A model generated the notes under the pieces. That model was not told the origin of the DNA. It ran no database searches and was given only the letters and a program-made list of their open reading frames with translations. Of a stretch of 64,000 nt of DNA, positions 1 through 9,195 are shown in pieces. Positions within the stretch are counted from its first letter, which is position 1. Every line of letters begins with the position of its first letter. The position numbers and the translations under genes are program-made. The DNA is taken from positions 86,432 to 150,431 of the forward strand of contig NZ_VITI01000013.1 in assembly GCF_007827795.1 (NCBI RefSeq), written 5' to 3'. The DNA comes from Azospirillum brasilense. GTDB taxonomy: Bacteria; Pseudomonadota; Alphaproteobacteria; Azospirillales; Azospirillaceae.

Positions 1-620
1 AGCTTCGCTTCCGTGGCACTTCCGCCGCTGTTCTTGCTGACGACGACATCCACCCGATGCTTTTCCAGCAGGGCGCACTCCCCTTCCAGGGTGAAGGGGC
101 CACGGTCGAGAATCAGGCGATAATCCGACAGGTTCGGCGCCGGTTCCGGCGGATCGACGGCGCGGATCACATAGCGCTTGTCCGGCACCGCCTCGAACAC
201 CGCGACCTCCTGCCGGCCGATGGTCAGGAAGACGTTTTCACCGAGCGGGCGCAGCGCCTCGGCGGCGGCCTCCATGTCCGGCACGACGATCCAGCAATCG
301 CCCTCCCCCGGCTCCCACGGCTTGCGGGTCAGCACCAGCAGCGGCACGCCTGCCCGCGCGCAGGCCGCCGCGGCGTTGGCGGAGATCTGGTCGGCGAAGG
401 GATGCGTAGCGTCCACCACCGCGCCGATGCCGTTCTCCACGAGATGCGCGGCCAGCCCGTCCACGCCGCCGAAGCCGCCGATGCGGGTCGGCAAGGGCGG
501 CAGGACCGGCTGCTTGGTGCGCCCGGCCAGCGACACCGCCGCGTCGATGCGCGGATGGCCGCTGAGCAAGCGGGCCAGCGCCGTGGCCTCGGTGGTGCCG
601 CCCAGAATCAGCGCCTTCAT
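1..620 (-). CDS. cobK: Precorrin-6A reductase CobK (3' end beyond window)
   Basis: CobK reduces precorrin-6A to precorrin-6B with NADPH in cytoplasmic aerobic corrin-ring synthesis. The protein reads from an ATG at 620, preceded by a GGGAGG ribosome site, and runs off the left edge after about 206 residues, so the C-terminus is missing. The N-terminus has the Rossmann-like ILGGTTEA motif, the middle has VDATHPFADQIS, and SKNSGG lies near the cut end; all three are typical of CobK/CbiJ. It is divergent from cobL with only 23 bases between the start codons, so their promoters must overlap or lie inside the coding regions. Identity is confident. Confidence 0.93.
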   Translation of the reverse strand, partial: MKALILGGTTEATALARLLSGHPRIDAAVSLAGRTKQPVLPPLPTRIGGFGGVDGLAAHLVENGIGAVVDATHPFADQISANAAAACARAGVPLLVLTRKPWEPGEGDCWIVVPDMEAAAEALRPLGENVFLTIGRQEVAVFEAVPDKRYVIRAVDPPEPAPNLSDYRLILDRGPFTLEGECALLEKHRVDVVVSKNSGGSATEAK

Positions 621-643
621 GCATATCCTCCCTGGAGAGCGCC

Positions 644-1870
644 ATGAATAGCACAGGACCGGGGCGCTGGCTGAGCGTCGTCGGCATCGGCGAGGACGGG
701 TGGGACGGTCTGTCGCCCGCCGCCCGCGCGCTGGTCGAAGGCGCGGAGCTGCTGGCCGGCGGCGCCCGCCATCTGGCGCTGGTGCCCGAAGCCACCGGAC
801 AGGAGCGGCTGCGCTGGCCCTCCCCCCTGTCGGACGCCTACCCCACCCTGCTGGAGCGGCGCGGCCAACGGGTCTGCGTGCTGGCGAGCGGCGATCCGTC
901 CTGGTACGGCATCGGCGCCACCCTGTCGAAACTCGTTCCGGTTGAGGAACTGTCGATCGTTCCGGCTCCGTCATCCTTCAGCCTCGCCGCCGCCCGCCTG
1001 GGCTGGCCGTTGCAGGACTGCGGCACGCTGACCGTGCATGGCCGCCCATTGGAACTGGTCGTTCCGCATCTCCAACCGGGCGCGCGGCTGCTGGTTCTGT
1101 GCTGGGACGGAACGACCCCGGCCAAGCTGGCGGCGCTGCTGACGGCGCGCGGCTTCGGACCGTCGCGCCTGACGGCTCTGGAATCCATGGGCGGCCCGCG
1201 CGAGCGCCGCATCGTTGCGACGGCGGAAGAGTGGTCGGCGGAGCGGGTGGCCGACCTGAACACGCTGGCGCTGGAGTGCGTCACTGCCCCCGGCGCCCGC
1301 CCCCTGCCCCGCACGCCGGGCCTGCCCGACGACTGGTTCGAGCATGACGGCCAGATCACCAAGCGGGAAATCCGCGCCGTCACCCTGTCCTGGCTGGCCC
1401 CGCGCCGCGGCGAGCTGCTGTGGGACATCGGCGCCGGCTCCGGCTCCATCGGCGTCGAATGGATGCTGAGCGACCCGGCCAACCGCGCCATCGCCGTGGA
1501 GCACAAGGCCGACCGCGCCGCCCGCATCCCGGCCAACGCCGCCGCCTTCGGCGTGCCGGGGCTGGAGCTGGTGCGCGGCAAGGCGCCGGAAGCGCTGGGC
1601 GGGCTGCCGCAGCCGGACGCCGTGTTCATCGGCGGCGGGCTGACCAACGACGGCGTGCTGGACGCCTGCTGGTCGGCGCTGAAGCCCGGCGGGCGGATCG
1701 TCGCCAACGCCGTCACTCTGGAGAGCGAGGCGATGCTGATCGCCACGCACAAGCGGCTGGGCGGGCAGTTGTCGCAGATCGCCGTCAGCCGCGCCGCCCC
1801 GATCGGCGGCTTCACCGGCTGGCGCCCACTGATGCCCGTGACGCTGTGGCTGGCGGAGAAGCCACTGTGA
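644..1870 (+). CDS. cobL: Precorrin-6Y C5,15-methyltransferase (decarboxylating) CobL
   Basis: CobL methylates precorrin-6B at C5 and C15 and decarboxylates the C12 acetate, giving precorrin-8. The 408-residue length is that of the fused two-domain enzyme. Residues about 8-200 form the tetrapyrrole methylase domain (VVGIGEDGWDGLS, then LASGDPSWYGIG). Residues about 235-405 form the CbiT-like SAM-binding half with WDIGAGSGSIGVEW. The ATG at 644 follows a GGAGAG site. It is first in a tight run with cobE, whose GTG overlaps this stop codon, and cobM. Identity is clear from domain order and neighbours. Confidence 0.96.
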   Translation: MNSTGPGRWLSVVGIGEDGWDGLSPAARALVEGAELLAGGARHLALVPEATGQERLRWPSPLSDAYPTLLERRGQRVCVLASGDPSWYGIGATLSKLVPVEELSIVPAPSSFSLAAARLGWPLQDCGTLTVHGRPLELVVPHLQPGARLLVLCWDGTTPAKLAALLTARGFGPSRLTALESMGGPRERRIVATAEEWSAERVADLNTLALECVTAPGARPLPRTPGLPDDWFEHDGQITKREIRAVTLSWLAPRRGELLWDIGAGSGSIGVEWMLSDPANRAIAVEHKADRAARIPANAAAFGVPGLELVRGKAPEALGGLPQPDAVFIGGGLTNDGVLDACWSALKPGGRIVANAVTLESEAMLIATHKRLGGQLSQIAVSRAAPIGGFTGWRPLMPVTLWLAEKPL

Positions 1871-2277
1871 CGGCGGCTCGAATCATCGCGGCGGGCATCG
1901 GTTGCCGGGCGGGCTGCCCCGGTGACGAGATCGCCGGGCTGCTCCGCGCCGCCTTCGATGAGGCCGCTCTGGACGACGACGCACGCCGCGCCGTGCAACT
2001 GGCGGCACCGATGCGCAAGCGCAACGAAGTCGGGGTGGCGGAGGCGGCGTGTCTGCTCGCCCTGCCGCTCCGGTTCGTTGACGATTCAGCGTTGGCCGCG
2101 GTTCAGGACCGGGTGCAAACCCGCTCGACCCGCGTCGAGGCCGCTGTGGGCGTCGCCTCGGTCGCCGAGGCCGCCGCTCTGGCCGCCGCCGGGCCGGGCT
2201 CCACCCTTCTGCTGCCGCGCCGTTCCACCCCGCGCGCCACCTGCGCGCTGGCGATTTCCAGGGATTGTTTCGCATGA
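1867..2277 (+). CDS. cobE: Cobalamin biosynthesis protein CobE (CbiG C-terminal-like)
   Basis: This 136-residue protein matches CobE, a stand-alone version of the C-terminal domain of CbiG. Its exact reaction is not settled in the literature; it works in corrin-ring synthesis. Visible features are the opening IAAGIGCRAGC, which resembles the conserved GIGCRRGT of the family, a central TRSTRVEAAVGVASVAEA stretch, and an end rich in small residues. The start is a GTG whose last two bases are the first two of the cobL stop (GTGA overlap), indicating translational coupling. Its own stop overlaps the cobM ATG in the same way. An ATG-only search would miss this start. Confidence 0.88.
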   Translation: MTAARIIAAGIGCRAGCPGDEIAGLLRAAFDEAALDDDARRAVQLAAPMRKRNEVGVAEAACLLALPLRFVDDSALAAVQDRVQTRSTRVEAAVGVASVAEAAALAAAGPGSTLLLPRRSTPRATCALAISRDCFA

Positions 2278-3035
2278 CCGTGCATTTCATAGGCGCCGGA
2301 CCGGGCGCGCCCGACCTGCTGACCCTGCGCGGGCGCGACCTGATCGCGTCCTGCCCGGTCTGCCTCTACGCCGGGTCGCTGGTGCCCAAGGAGATCATCG
2401 CCCACGCTCCGCCGGGCGCCCGGATCGTCGACACCGCCCCGATGACGCTCGACCAGATCGTCGCCGAGTTCAAAACGGCGCATGAAGCCGGGCAGGACGT
2501 GGCCCGGCTGCATTCCGGCGACCTTTCGGTCTACAGCGCGCTCGGCGAGCAGACGCGGGCGCTGCGCGAACTGGGCATCCCCTACGACATCACGCCGGGC
2601 GTGCCGGCCTTCGCCGCGGCCTCGGCCGCGTTGGGGCGGGAACTGACCCTGCCGGAGGTCAGCCAGACGCTGATTTTGACACGGACGGAGGGCCGCGCCT
2701 CGGCCATGCCGGCGAACGAGACGCTGGAGGTGCTGGGACGCTCGGGCGCCACGCTGGCCATCCACCTGTCGATCCACGTCATCGACCGGGTGGTGGAGCG
2801 GCTGACCCCGCTCTACGGCGCGGAATGCCCGGCGGCGGTGGTCTACCGGGCGAGTTGGCCGGAGGAGCGGGTGCTGCGCGGCACGCTGGCGGACATCGCC
2901 GCCCAGGTGGCGGAGTCGCCGATGGAGCGCACCGCCCTGATCCTGGTCGGCCCGGCGCTGGGGGTGGAGGATTTCCGGTGCAGCGCGCTCTACGACGGGT
3001 CGCATGTGCGCCGCTATCGAGGGCTGGGGGAGTGA
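2274..3035 (+). CDS. cobM: Precorrin-4 C11-methyltransferase CobM
   Basis: CobM transfers a methyl group from SAM to C11 of precorrin-4, giving precorrin-5. The 253-residue protein is a single tetrapyrrole methylase domain with VHFIGAGPGAPDLLTLRG at the N-terminus, the LHSGDLSVYSALGEQ loop, and ILTRTEGRASAMP, which is characteristic of CobM/CbiF. The ATG at 2274 overlaps the cobE stop (ATGA); a TTG three codons upstream is less likely. It ends the cobL-cobE-cobM run and is followed by a palindromic repeat region rather than another gene of the same strand. Confidence 0.95.
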   Translation: MTVHFIGAGPGAPDLLTLRGRDLIASCPVCLYAGSLVPKEIIAHAPPGARIVDTAPMTLDQIVAEFKTAHEAGQDVARLHSGDLSVYSALGEQTRALRELGIPYDITPGVPAFAAASAALGRELTLPEVSQTLILTRTEGRASAMPANETLEVLGRSGATLAIHLSIHVIDRVVERLTPLYGAECPAAVVYRASWPEERVLRGTLADIAAQVAESPMERTALILVGPALGVEDFRCSALYDGSHVRRYRGLGE

Positions 3036-3045
3036 GAAGGCTCTT

Positions 3046-3215
3046 TTCTCCCTCTCCCCTCCGCTTACGCGCAAACAACGTTTGCGCTGACGCGACAGGC
3101 GGACCTTTGGTCCGCCGAAAGCGGGGAGAGGGGCGGGGTGAGGGGGTCCGGCGGTTGCCGAACGTTCCGGTCCCCCCTGAACCCCCTCACCCTAACCCTC
3201 TCCCCAGAGGGCAGA
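3046..3215. repeat. Mosaic palindromic intergenic repeat (REP/RPE-like)
   Basis: The gap between cobM and cbiD is packed with inverted repeats. Perfect hairpins are GCGCAAAC-AAC-GTTTGCGC (3069-3087) and GGCGGACC-TTT-GGTCCGCC (3098-3116), both enclosed by a CCCTCTCCCC / GGGGAGAGGGG arm pair. A second unit has the 12-base arms GGGTGAGGGGGT (3136-3147) and ACCCCCTCACCC (3181-3192). Such CTCCCCTC-type mosaics between genes are common in Azospirillum-like genomes. It sits between convergent genes, so it may also act in transcription termination or mRNA 3' stability; that is inference. No coding signal is seen. Confidence 0.75.
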
Positions 3216-3220
3216 GGGGA

Positions 3221-4361
<1,141 letters not shown>

Positions 4362-4363
<2 letters not shown>

Positions 4364-5168
4364 GACCGCAGAGCCGTCGCCCGACTCCCTTTCTCTTCCT
4401 CTGGAACTGGCCGACTTCCGGCCCGGCAGCGTGTGGCTGGCGGGGGCCGGCCCCGGCGATCCCGGCCTGCTGACCCTGTTGGCCCTGCAAGGTCTAAGGC
4501 AAGCCGACGTGATCGTCCACGACGCGCTGGTCGGTGAACGGATCATGGCGCTGGCGGCGCCCTCGGCAAGGCTGGAGTTCGCCGGGAAACGCGGCGGCAA
4601 GCCCTCCGCCCATCAGGACGACATCACCAACCGCCTGATCGAGCTGGCGCGCGAGGGGCACCGCGTGCTGCGGCTGAAGGGCGGCGACCCCTTCGTGTTC
4701 GGGCGCGGCGGGGAGGAGGCGCAGGCGCTGGCCGAACAGGGCATCCCCTTCCGCATCATCCCCGGCATCACCGCGGGCATCGCCGGTCCGGCCTACGCCG
4801 GCATTCCGGCCACCCACCGCACGGCCAACCAGGCGGTGATCCTGGCAACCGGCCACAGCTGCGCGGGCGGACCGGACTGGAAGGCGCTGGCCGCGACGGG
4901 CGCGCCGCTGATCCTCTACATGGCCTGGAAGGGCCTGCCCGGCATCGCCGCCGCGCTGATGGAGGGCGGGCGGTCCGCCGACACGCCGGTCGGCGTGGTG
5001 ACCGACGCGACGACCGAGCGGCAGCGCGTGCTGGTGACCTCGCTCGGCACCTGCGTCGCCGATCTGGAGGAGAGCGGACTGGAGCCCCCGGCCATCATCG
5101 TGATCGGCGAGGTGGTGCGGCTGCGCCCCGTGCTCGACTGGCTGCCCAAGGAGGCTCCCCATGGCTGA
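4362..5168 (+). CDS. cobA: Uroporphyrinogen-III C-methyltransferase CobA
   Basis: SUMT adds methyl groups at C2 and C7 of uroporphyrinogen III to give precorrin-2, the branch point from haem to B12 and sirohaem. The 268-residue protein has VWLAGAGPGDPGLLTLLAL, VLRLKGGDPFVFGRGGEEA and PGITAGIAGPAYAGIPATHR, the classic SUMT motifs. There is no CysG dehydrogenase/ferrochelatase domain, so it is the stand-alone type. It overlaps the next gene cobB by 8 bases and starts inside the CATG shared with divergent cbiD. A start further upstream cannot be excluded because the frame stays open there. Confidence 0.95.
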
Positions 5169-6522
5169 GGCCCCCATGTCTGAGGCTGCACCGCGCGGGC
5201 TGATCGTCGGAGCGCCGGCGTCGGGCACCGGCAAGACCACCGTCACGCTGGGGCTGCTGTTGGCCCTGAAGGCGCGCGGCCTGCGCGTCGGCGCGGTGAA
5301 GGCGGGGCCGGACTACATCGACCCGGCCTTCCATCAGGCGGCGACCGGACGGCCCAGCGTCAACCTCGACAACTGGGCGATGGGGCCGGACCTGCTGGAC
5401 TCGTTGGCCCGCCGCGCCGGGGACGGAACCGACCTGCTGGTCTGCGAGGCCCTGATGGGCCTGTTCGACGGGGTGGCGGGCGTCGGGGCGACCGGCACCG
5501 GCGCCACCTCCGAACTGGCGGCGCGCACCGGCTGGCCGGTGATCCTGGTGGTCAACGCCAAGGGCCAGTCGCAATCCGCCGCCGCCCTGGTCAAGGGCTT
5601 CGCCAGCTATCGCGACGATGTGCGGATCGGCGGGGTGATCCTGAACAACATCGCCAGCCCGCGCCACCTCGCCTTGGCCGGCGGCGCCATCGAGGTGCTG
5701 GGCATCCCCGTCCTCGGTTCGCTGCCCCGCACCCCCGACGTGATTCTGCCCGAACGCCATCTCGGTCTGATCCAGGCGGAGGAGACGGCGGACCTTCAGG
5801 AGCGTCTGGCGGCGCTGGGCCGCTTCATCGCGCAGCATGTCGATCTCGACCGGGTGGCCGCACTGGCGGCCCCTTCCCGCGCGCCGGAAGGACGTTATGC
5901 GCCCGCCCTGCCACCGCTGGGCCAGCGCATCGCCATCGCGCGGGACGCCGCCTTCACCTTCGTCTACCCGCATCTGCTGGAGGGCTGGCGCGCGGCGGGC
6001 GCCGAGGTGACGCACTTCTCCCCCCTGGCCGACGAGGCGCCCCCCGACGACGCGGACGCCGTCTATCTGCCCGGCGGCTATCCGGAACTGCACGCCGAAC
6101 GGCTCGCCGCCGCCGGACGCTTCCGCGCGGGCATGCACCGCACCGCGCAGGCCGGGCGCCCGATCTACGGCGAGTGCGGCGGCTACATGGCGCTGGGCGA
6201 GTCGCTGGAGGATGCGGCGGGCACCACCCACCCGATGCTCGGGCTGCTGGGGGTGCGGACCTCCTTCGCCAAGCGCAAGCTGCATCTGGGATACCGCCGC
6301 GCCGTCCTGCTGGGCGACACGCCGCTGGGCCGGGCGGGCACGGCGCTGCGCGGGCACGAGTTCCATTACGCCTCGATCCTCGACCGCGGAAGTGACGAGC
6401 CGCTGGTCACCGCCACGGCGGCGGACGGGTCGGACCTCGGGCCGCTCGGCGGTCGGCGCGGCAGCGTCTTCGCCAGCTTCTTCCACGTCATCGCGGCGGA
6501 TCAGGATCGGAAAGGGTCATGA
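5161..6522 (+). CDS. cobB: Hydrogenobyrinic/cobyrinic acid a,c-diamide synthase CobB
   Basis: CobB amidates the a and c side chains of the corrin ring using ATP and glutamine. The 453-residue protein shows the N-terminal P-loop GAPASGTGKTTV followed by KAGPDYIDPAFH, and a C-terminal class-I-like amidotransferase with the nucleophile cysteine in YGECGGYM (near residue 338) and the later HEFHYA histidine motif. The start overlaps cobA by 8 bases; a second in-frame ATG five codons downstream is possible. Its stop overlaps bluB (ATGA), so cobA-cobB-bluB look like one translationally coupled operon. Confidence 0.95.
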   Translation: MAEAPMSEAAPRGLIVGAPASGTGKTTVTLGLLLALKARGLRVGAVKAGPDYIDPAFHQAATGRPSVNLDNWAMGPDLLDSLARRAGDGTDLLVCEALMGLFDGVAGVGATGTGATSELAARTGWPVILVVNAKGQSQSAAALVKGFASYRDDVRIGGVILNNIASPRHLALAGGAIEVLGIPVLGSLPRTPDVILPERHLGLIQAEETADLQERLAALGRFIAQHVDLDRVAALAAPSRAPEGRYAPALPPLGQRIAIARDAAFTFVYPHLLEGWRAAGAEVTHFSPLADEAPPDDADAVYLPGGYPELHAERLAAAGRFRAGMHRTAQAGRPIYGECGGYMALGESLEDAAGTTHPMLGLLGVRTSFAKRKLHLGYRRAVLLGDTPLGRAGTALRGHEFHYASILDRGSDEPLVTATAADGSDLGPLGGRRGSVFASFFHVIAADQDRKGS

Positions 6523-7178
6523 ACGACCACGCCTTCGCACCAGAGGAGCGGGACGCGCTCTACAAGGCGATCTTCTCGCGCCGCGACGTGCGCGGGCAGT
6601 TCGCCCCCGACCCGGTGCCCGACGCGGTGCTGACCCGCGTGCTGACCGCCGCGCACCACGCGCCGTCCGTGGGCTTCATGCAGCCTTGGAACTTCATCGT
6701 CGTCCAGGACCCGGCGGTGAAGGCGCAAATCCACGCCGATTTCTCCCAGGCCAACGAGGAGGCCGCCGCCCTCTTCACCGGGGAGCGCAAGGCGCTCTAC
6801 AGCCGCCTGAAGCTGGAAGGCATCCGCGAGGCGCCGGTCAACCTGTGCATCACCTGCGACCGTGAGCGCTCCGGCCCGGTGGTCCTGGGGCGCACGCACA
6901 TCCCGACCATGGACCTCTACTCCTGCGTCTGCGCGGTGCAGAACCTCTGGCTGGCCGCGCGGGCGGAGGGGCTGGGCGTCGGCTGGGTCAGCATCCTGCA
7001 CGAGGACAAGCTGCGCGAGGCGCTGGGCATCCCGGAGCGGATCGTCCCCGTGGCCTATCTCTGCCTCGGCTACGTCTCCCACTTCCACGAGACGCCGGAA
7101 CTCGAGAAAGCCGGCTGGCGCAGCCGGCTCCCCCTTGAGGACCTCGTCTTCCGCGACCGCTGGGGCGAGACGACGTAG
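6519..7178 (+). CDS. bluB: 5,6-dimethylbenzimidazole synthase BluB
   Basis: BluB destroys reduced FMN with oxygen to make 5,6-dimethylbenzimidazole, the lower ligand of cobalamin. The 219-residue protein is a nitroreductase-fold member with SRRDVRGQF near the N-terminus, APSVGFMQPWNFIVV and a long EGLGVGWVSIL segment, the pattern that separates BluB from ordinary nitroreductases. It is last in the coupled cobA-cobB-bluB run, which fits the role. Its presence implies that this organism makes true cobalamin aerobically. It ends 9 bases before the convergent bdcA-like gene. Confidence 0.95.
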   Translation: MNDHAFAPEERDALYKAIFSRRDVRGQFAPDPVPDAVLTRVLTAAHHAPSVGFMQPWNFIVVQDPAVKAQIHADFSQANEEAAALFTGERKALYSRLKLEGIREAPVNLCITCDRERSGPVVLGRTHIPTMDLYSCVCAVQNLWLAARAEGLGVGWVSILHEDKLREALGIPERIVPVAYLCLGYVSHFHETPELEKAGWRSRLPLEDLVFRDRWGETT

Positions 7179-7187
7179 ACGCCGCCG

Positions 7188-7901
7188 TCAGGCTCCGAAG
7201 CCGCCGTCGATGGTCTGGAACGTGCCGGTGATCATCGCGCCGTGCGGACCGGCGACGAAGGCGGTCAGTTCGGCAACCTCGCTGGCGTGAGCGTAACGCT
7301 TGATCGCCATGAAGCCACGCATGGCCTCGGCCATCGGACCGTCGGCCGGATTCATGTCGCTGTCGGTCGGCCCCGGCTGGATGGCGTTGACGGTGATCCC
7401 ACGGTCCCCGAAATCGCGCGCCAGGCCGCGCACCATGCCCTGCACCGCCGATTTTGTGAGCGCGTAGGCCGCCCCGCCCGCGAAGGGCATGCGGTCGCCG
7501 TTGACCGACCCGATGACGATGATCCGCCCCGGCCCGGTCATGTGGCGCGCCGCCTCGACCGCGGCGTGGTAAGGCCCGCGCACGTTGATGTCGATCATGC
7601 GGTCCACCGCGTCGGGGTCGAAGGTCAGCGGATCGCCGATGACCGCGACCCCGGCGTTGACGACCAGCACGTCCAGCGCGCCCCGCCCGGCCACCGTGGC
7701 GACCAGCGCGTCGCGGTCGGCGCTGTCGGTGCGGATCGCCTCCGCCCCGGTCTCTGTCGCCAGCGCCGCCGCGGCCTCCGCCGAACCGGCGTAGGTGAAG
7801 GCGACGCGCCCGCCGCCCGCCGCGAAGCGCTCAACGATGGCCTTGCCGATGCCCCGGCTGCCGCCCAGCACCAGAATGCTCTTTCCCGCGAAGTCGCTCA
7901 T
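7188..7901 (-). CDS. bdcA: BdcA-like short-chain dehydrogenase (c-di-GMP binding, biofilm dispersal)
   Basis: This 237-residue SDR has the NADP-binding LGGSRGIGKAIVERF, the NAG motif in VVNAGVAV, a catalytic serine in IGSVNGDR and the YALTK Tyr-Lys pair. Stretches such as TDSADRDALV and SVNGDRMPFAGGAAYA closely resemble E. coli BdcA as I remember it. BdcA binds cyclic di-GMP and promotes biofilm dispersal. The start at 7901 follows an AAGGAA site. It is divergent from a TetR gene that resembles BdcR, with two operator-like palindromes between them, the same arrangement as in E. coli. Family is certain; the specific role is inferred from similarity and context. Confidence 0.82.
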   Translation of the reverse strand: MSDFAGKSILVLGGSRGIGKAIVERFAAGGGRVAFTYAGSAEAAAALATETGAEAIRTDSADRDALVATVAGRGALDVLVVNAGVAVIGDPLTFDPDAVDRMIDINVRGPYHAAVEAARHMTGPGRIIVIGSVNGDRMPFAGGAAYALTKSAVQGMVRGLARDFGDRGITVNAIQPGPTDSDMNPADGPMAEAMRGFMAIKRYAHASEVAELTAFVAGPHGAMITGTFQTIDGGFGA

Positions 7902-7922
7902 GATCGGTTCCTTGAATTAATG

Positions 7923-7934
7923 TAGTGATCGCTA
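7923..7934. promoter_or_regulatory. Operator-like near-palindrome, site 1
   Basis: TAGTGATCGCTA is a 12-base near-palindrome located 22 bases upstream of the bdcA-like start. An almost identical copy, TAGTGGTCGCTA, lies 50 bases away at 7973. Paired sites of this kind between a TetR regulator and its divergent target are the expected binding sites of the regulator. The assignment to BdcR is inference. Confidence 0.6.
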
Positions 7935-7972
7935 TATAAAATCAGCGGACGGCATCGCGCAAGGATTTTTTA

Positions 7973-7984
7973 TAGTGGTCGCTA
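7973..7984. promoter_or_regulatory. Operator-like near-palindrome, site 2, over the TetR start
   Basis: TAGTGGTCGCTA, differing at one position from site 1, overlaps the GTG start codon of the TetR gene. A repressor bound here would block its own transcription or initiation, suggesting autoregulation. The overlap also leaves no room for a ribosome site, so the regulator mRNA may be leaderless. Confidence 0.6.
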
Positions 7985-8589
7985 CAAAAAAATCGGAGCC
8001 GCGCGGACGGCGGCGTTCCTTCGATGTGGACGAGGCGGTGGAGACGGCGATGCGGCTGTTCCACGCCCGGGGATACGACGCGGTCGGCGTGGCCGAGCTG
8101 GGCGCCGAACTGGGCATCAAGCCGCCGAGCTTCTACGCCGCCTTTGGCAGCAAGGCCGGGCTGTTCGAACGGACCCTGCGGCGCTACGCGGCGGGCGAGG
8201 CCAACGTCTTCGCGCGGGCGCGGGCGGAGGGCGGCGACGTGGCGACGGTGATCGGGCGGACATTGGCGCTCGCCGCGGAGCTTTATCCCGGTCGGGTTTA
8301 TCCCGGTCTGGGCGGAACGGCGGGGTGCCTCGTGCTCGACGGGGCGCGCAACAGCGCCGACCCGGAGGCGCAGGCTCTGGCGGATGCGGCCAAGCGGGAG
8401 GGCCGCGCCGCGGTCCGCGACTTCATCGCCACCGAAGCGCCGGACCGCGCCGACGCGCTGGCCGATCTGGTGGTGGTCGCGATGATGGGGATGTCGGCCG
8501 CCGCCCGCGACGGCGCGGACCGGGAAAAGCTGGAGCGGGTGGCCGCCATGATGGACCGCGCCTTCCGCCGGGAGCTGTCGGGCGCCTGA
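7975..8589 (+). CDS. bdcR: TetR-family regulator, BdcR-like
   Basis: This is a 204-residue TetR repressor. The N-terminal helix-turn-helix spans residues about 15-60 (VDEAVETAMRLFHARGYD, then IKPPSFYAAFGSKAGLF), and the C-terminal half is a helical ligand-binding domain containing AGCLVLDGARNS. The sequence resembles E. coli BdcR, the repressor of bdcA, and the gene is divergent from a bdcA homologue. The only plausible start that keeps the HTH intact is the GTG at 7975, inside an operator-like palindrome and without a ribosome site. The target is probably its neighbour and itself; the inducer is unknown. Confidence 0.8.
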   Translation: MVATKKSEPRGRRRSFDVDEAVETAMRLFHARGYDAVGVAELGAELGIKPPSFYAAFGSKAGLFERTLRRYAAGEANVFARARAEGGDVATVIGRTLALAAELYPGRVYPGLGGTAGCLVLDGARNSADPEAQALADAAKREGRAAVRDFIATEAPDRADALADLVVVAMMGMSAAARDGADREKLERVAAMMDRAFRRELSGA

Positions 8590-8716
8590 TACGGGCGACC
8601 CTGCGCGGGATGGTACAGGATTTCCGTCAGGTCTTGGTCCTTACGACTGACCGGCGGGAGGCGCAGGATCAGCGGCAGCCGGGAACTTCCCGCATCTCCA
8701 TTGAGGACCGACCGCC

Positions 8717-9166
8717 ATGCCCCAGCGCCTCGACTACCACGCAACCGCCCCTGCCGGCATGAAGGCCCTCGCCGGCGCGCATGGCTACATCGGCCAGTGC
8801 GGCCTTCCGGTCACGCTGATCGATCTCGTGTATTTGCGTGTTTCGCAGATCAACGGTTGCGCCTATTGCATCGACCTGCACAGCCGCGACCTGCTGAAGA
8901 ACGGCGTCACCATCGACAAGCTGGTGCTGGTTCCGGTCTGGCACGAGGCCGAAACGCTGTTCACCGACCGCGAGCGCGCCGCCCTTCGCTGGGCGGAGAC
9001 GGTGACGCGGGTGGCCGAAACCGCCGTCCCGGATTCGGAGTTCCAGGCGGTGTCAGCCCAGTTCTCCAAGAAGGAAGTGGCCGACCTGACGATCGCCATC
9101 GGGCTGATGAACCTATACAACCGCCTCGCCATCAGCTTCCGCACGGTTCCCGCCGCGGCCCGCTGA
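8717..9166 (+). CDS. Carboxymuconolactone decarboxylase / AhpD-like protein
   Basis: The 149-residue protein belongs to the CMD/AhpD family. It has the redox motif NGCAYCIDLHSRDL (CxxC followed by a histidine three residues later), which in AhpD forms the peroxidase or disulfide-reductase site. The N-terminus (MPQRLDYHATAPAGMKAL) and WAETVTRVAE are typical of stand-alone members. The 127-base leader contains no gene. The gene is convergent with a MocR regulator that starts beyond it; such pairs occur often, but regulation of this gene by that MocR is only inferred. The physiological substrate is unknown. Confidence 0.85.
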   Translation: MPQRLDYHATAPAGMKALAGAHGYIGQCGLPVTLIDLVYLRVSQINGCAYCIDLHSRDLLKNGVTIDKLVLVPVWHEAETLFTDRERAALRWAETVTRVAETAVPDSEFQAVSAQFSKKEVADLTIAIGLMNLYNRLAISFRTVPAAAR

Positions 9167-9195
9167 GCGTGGTCCCCCGCGTCAGCCATGCCGGA

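Noticed and set aside
1861..1870. GCCACTG at the end of cobL as a possible cobalamin riboswitch box.
   Set aside because: It lies within coding sequence, and no other conserved B12-box elements or long structured leader are present; no cobalamin riboswitch was found in the window.
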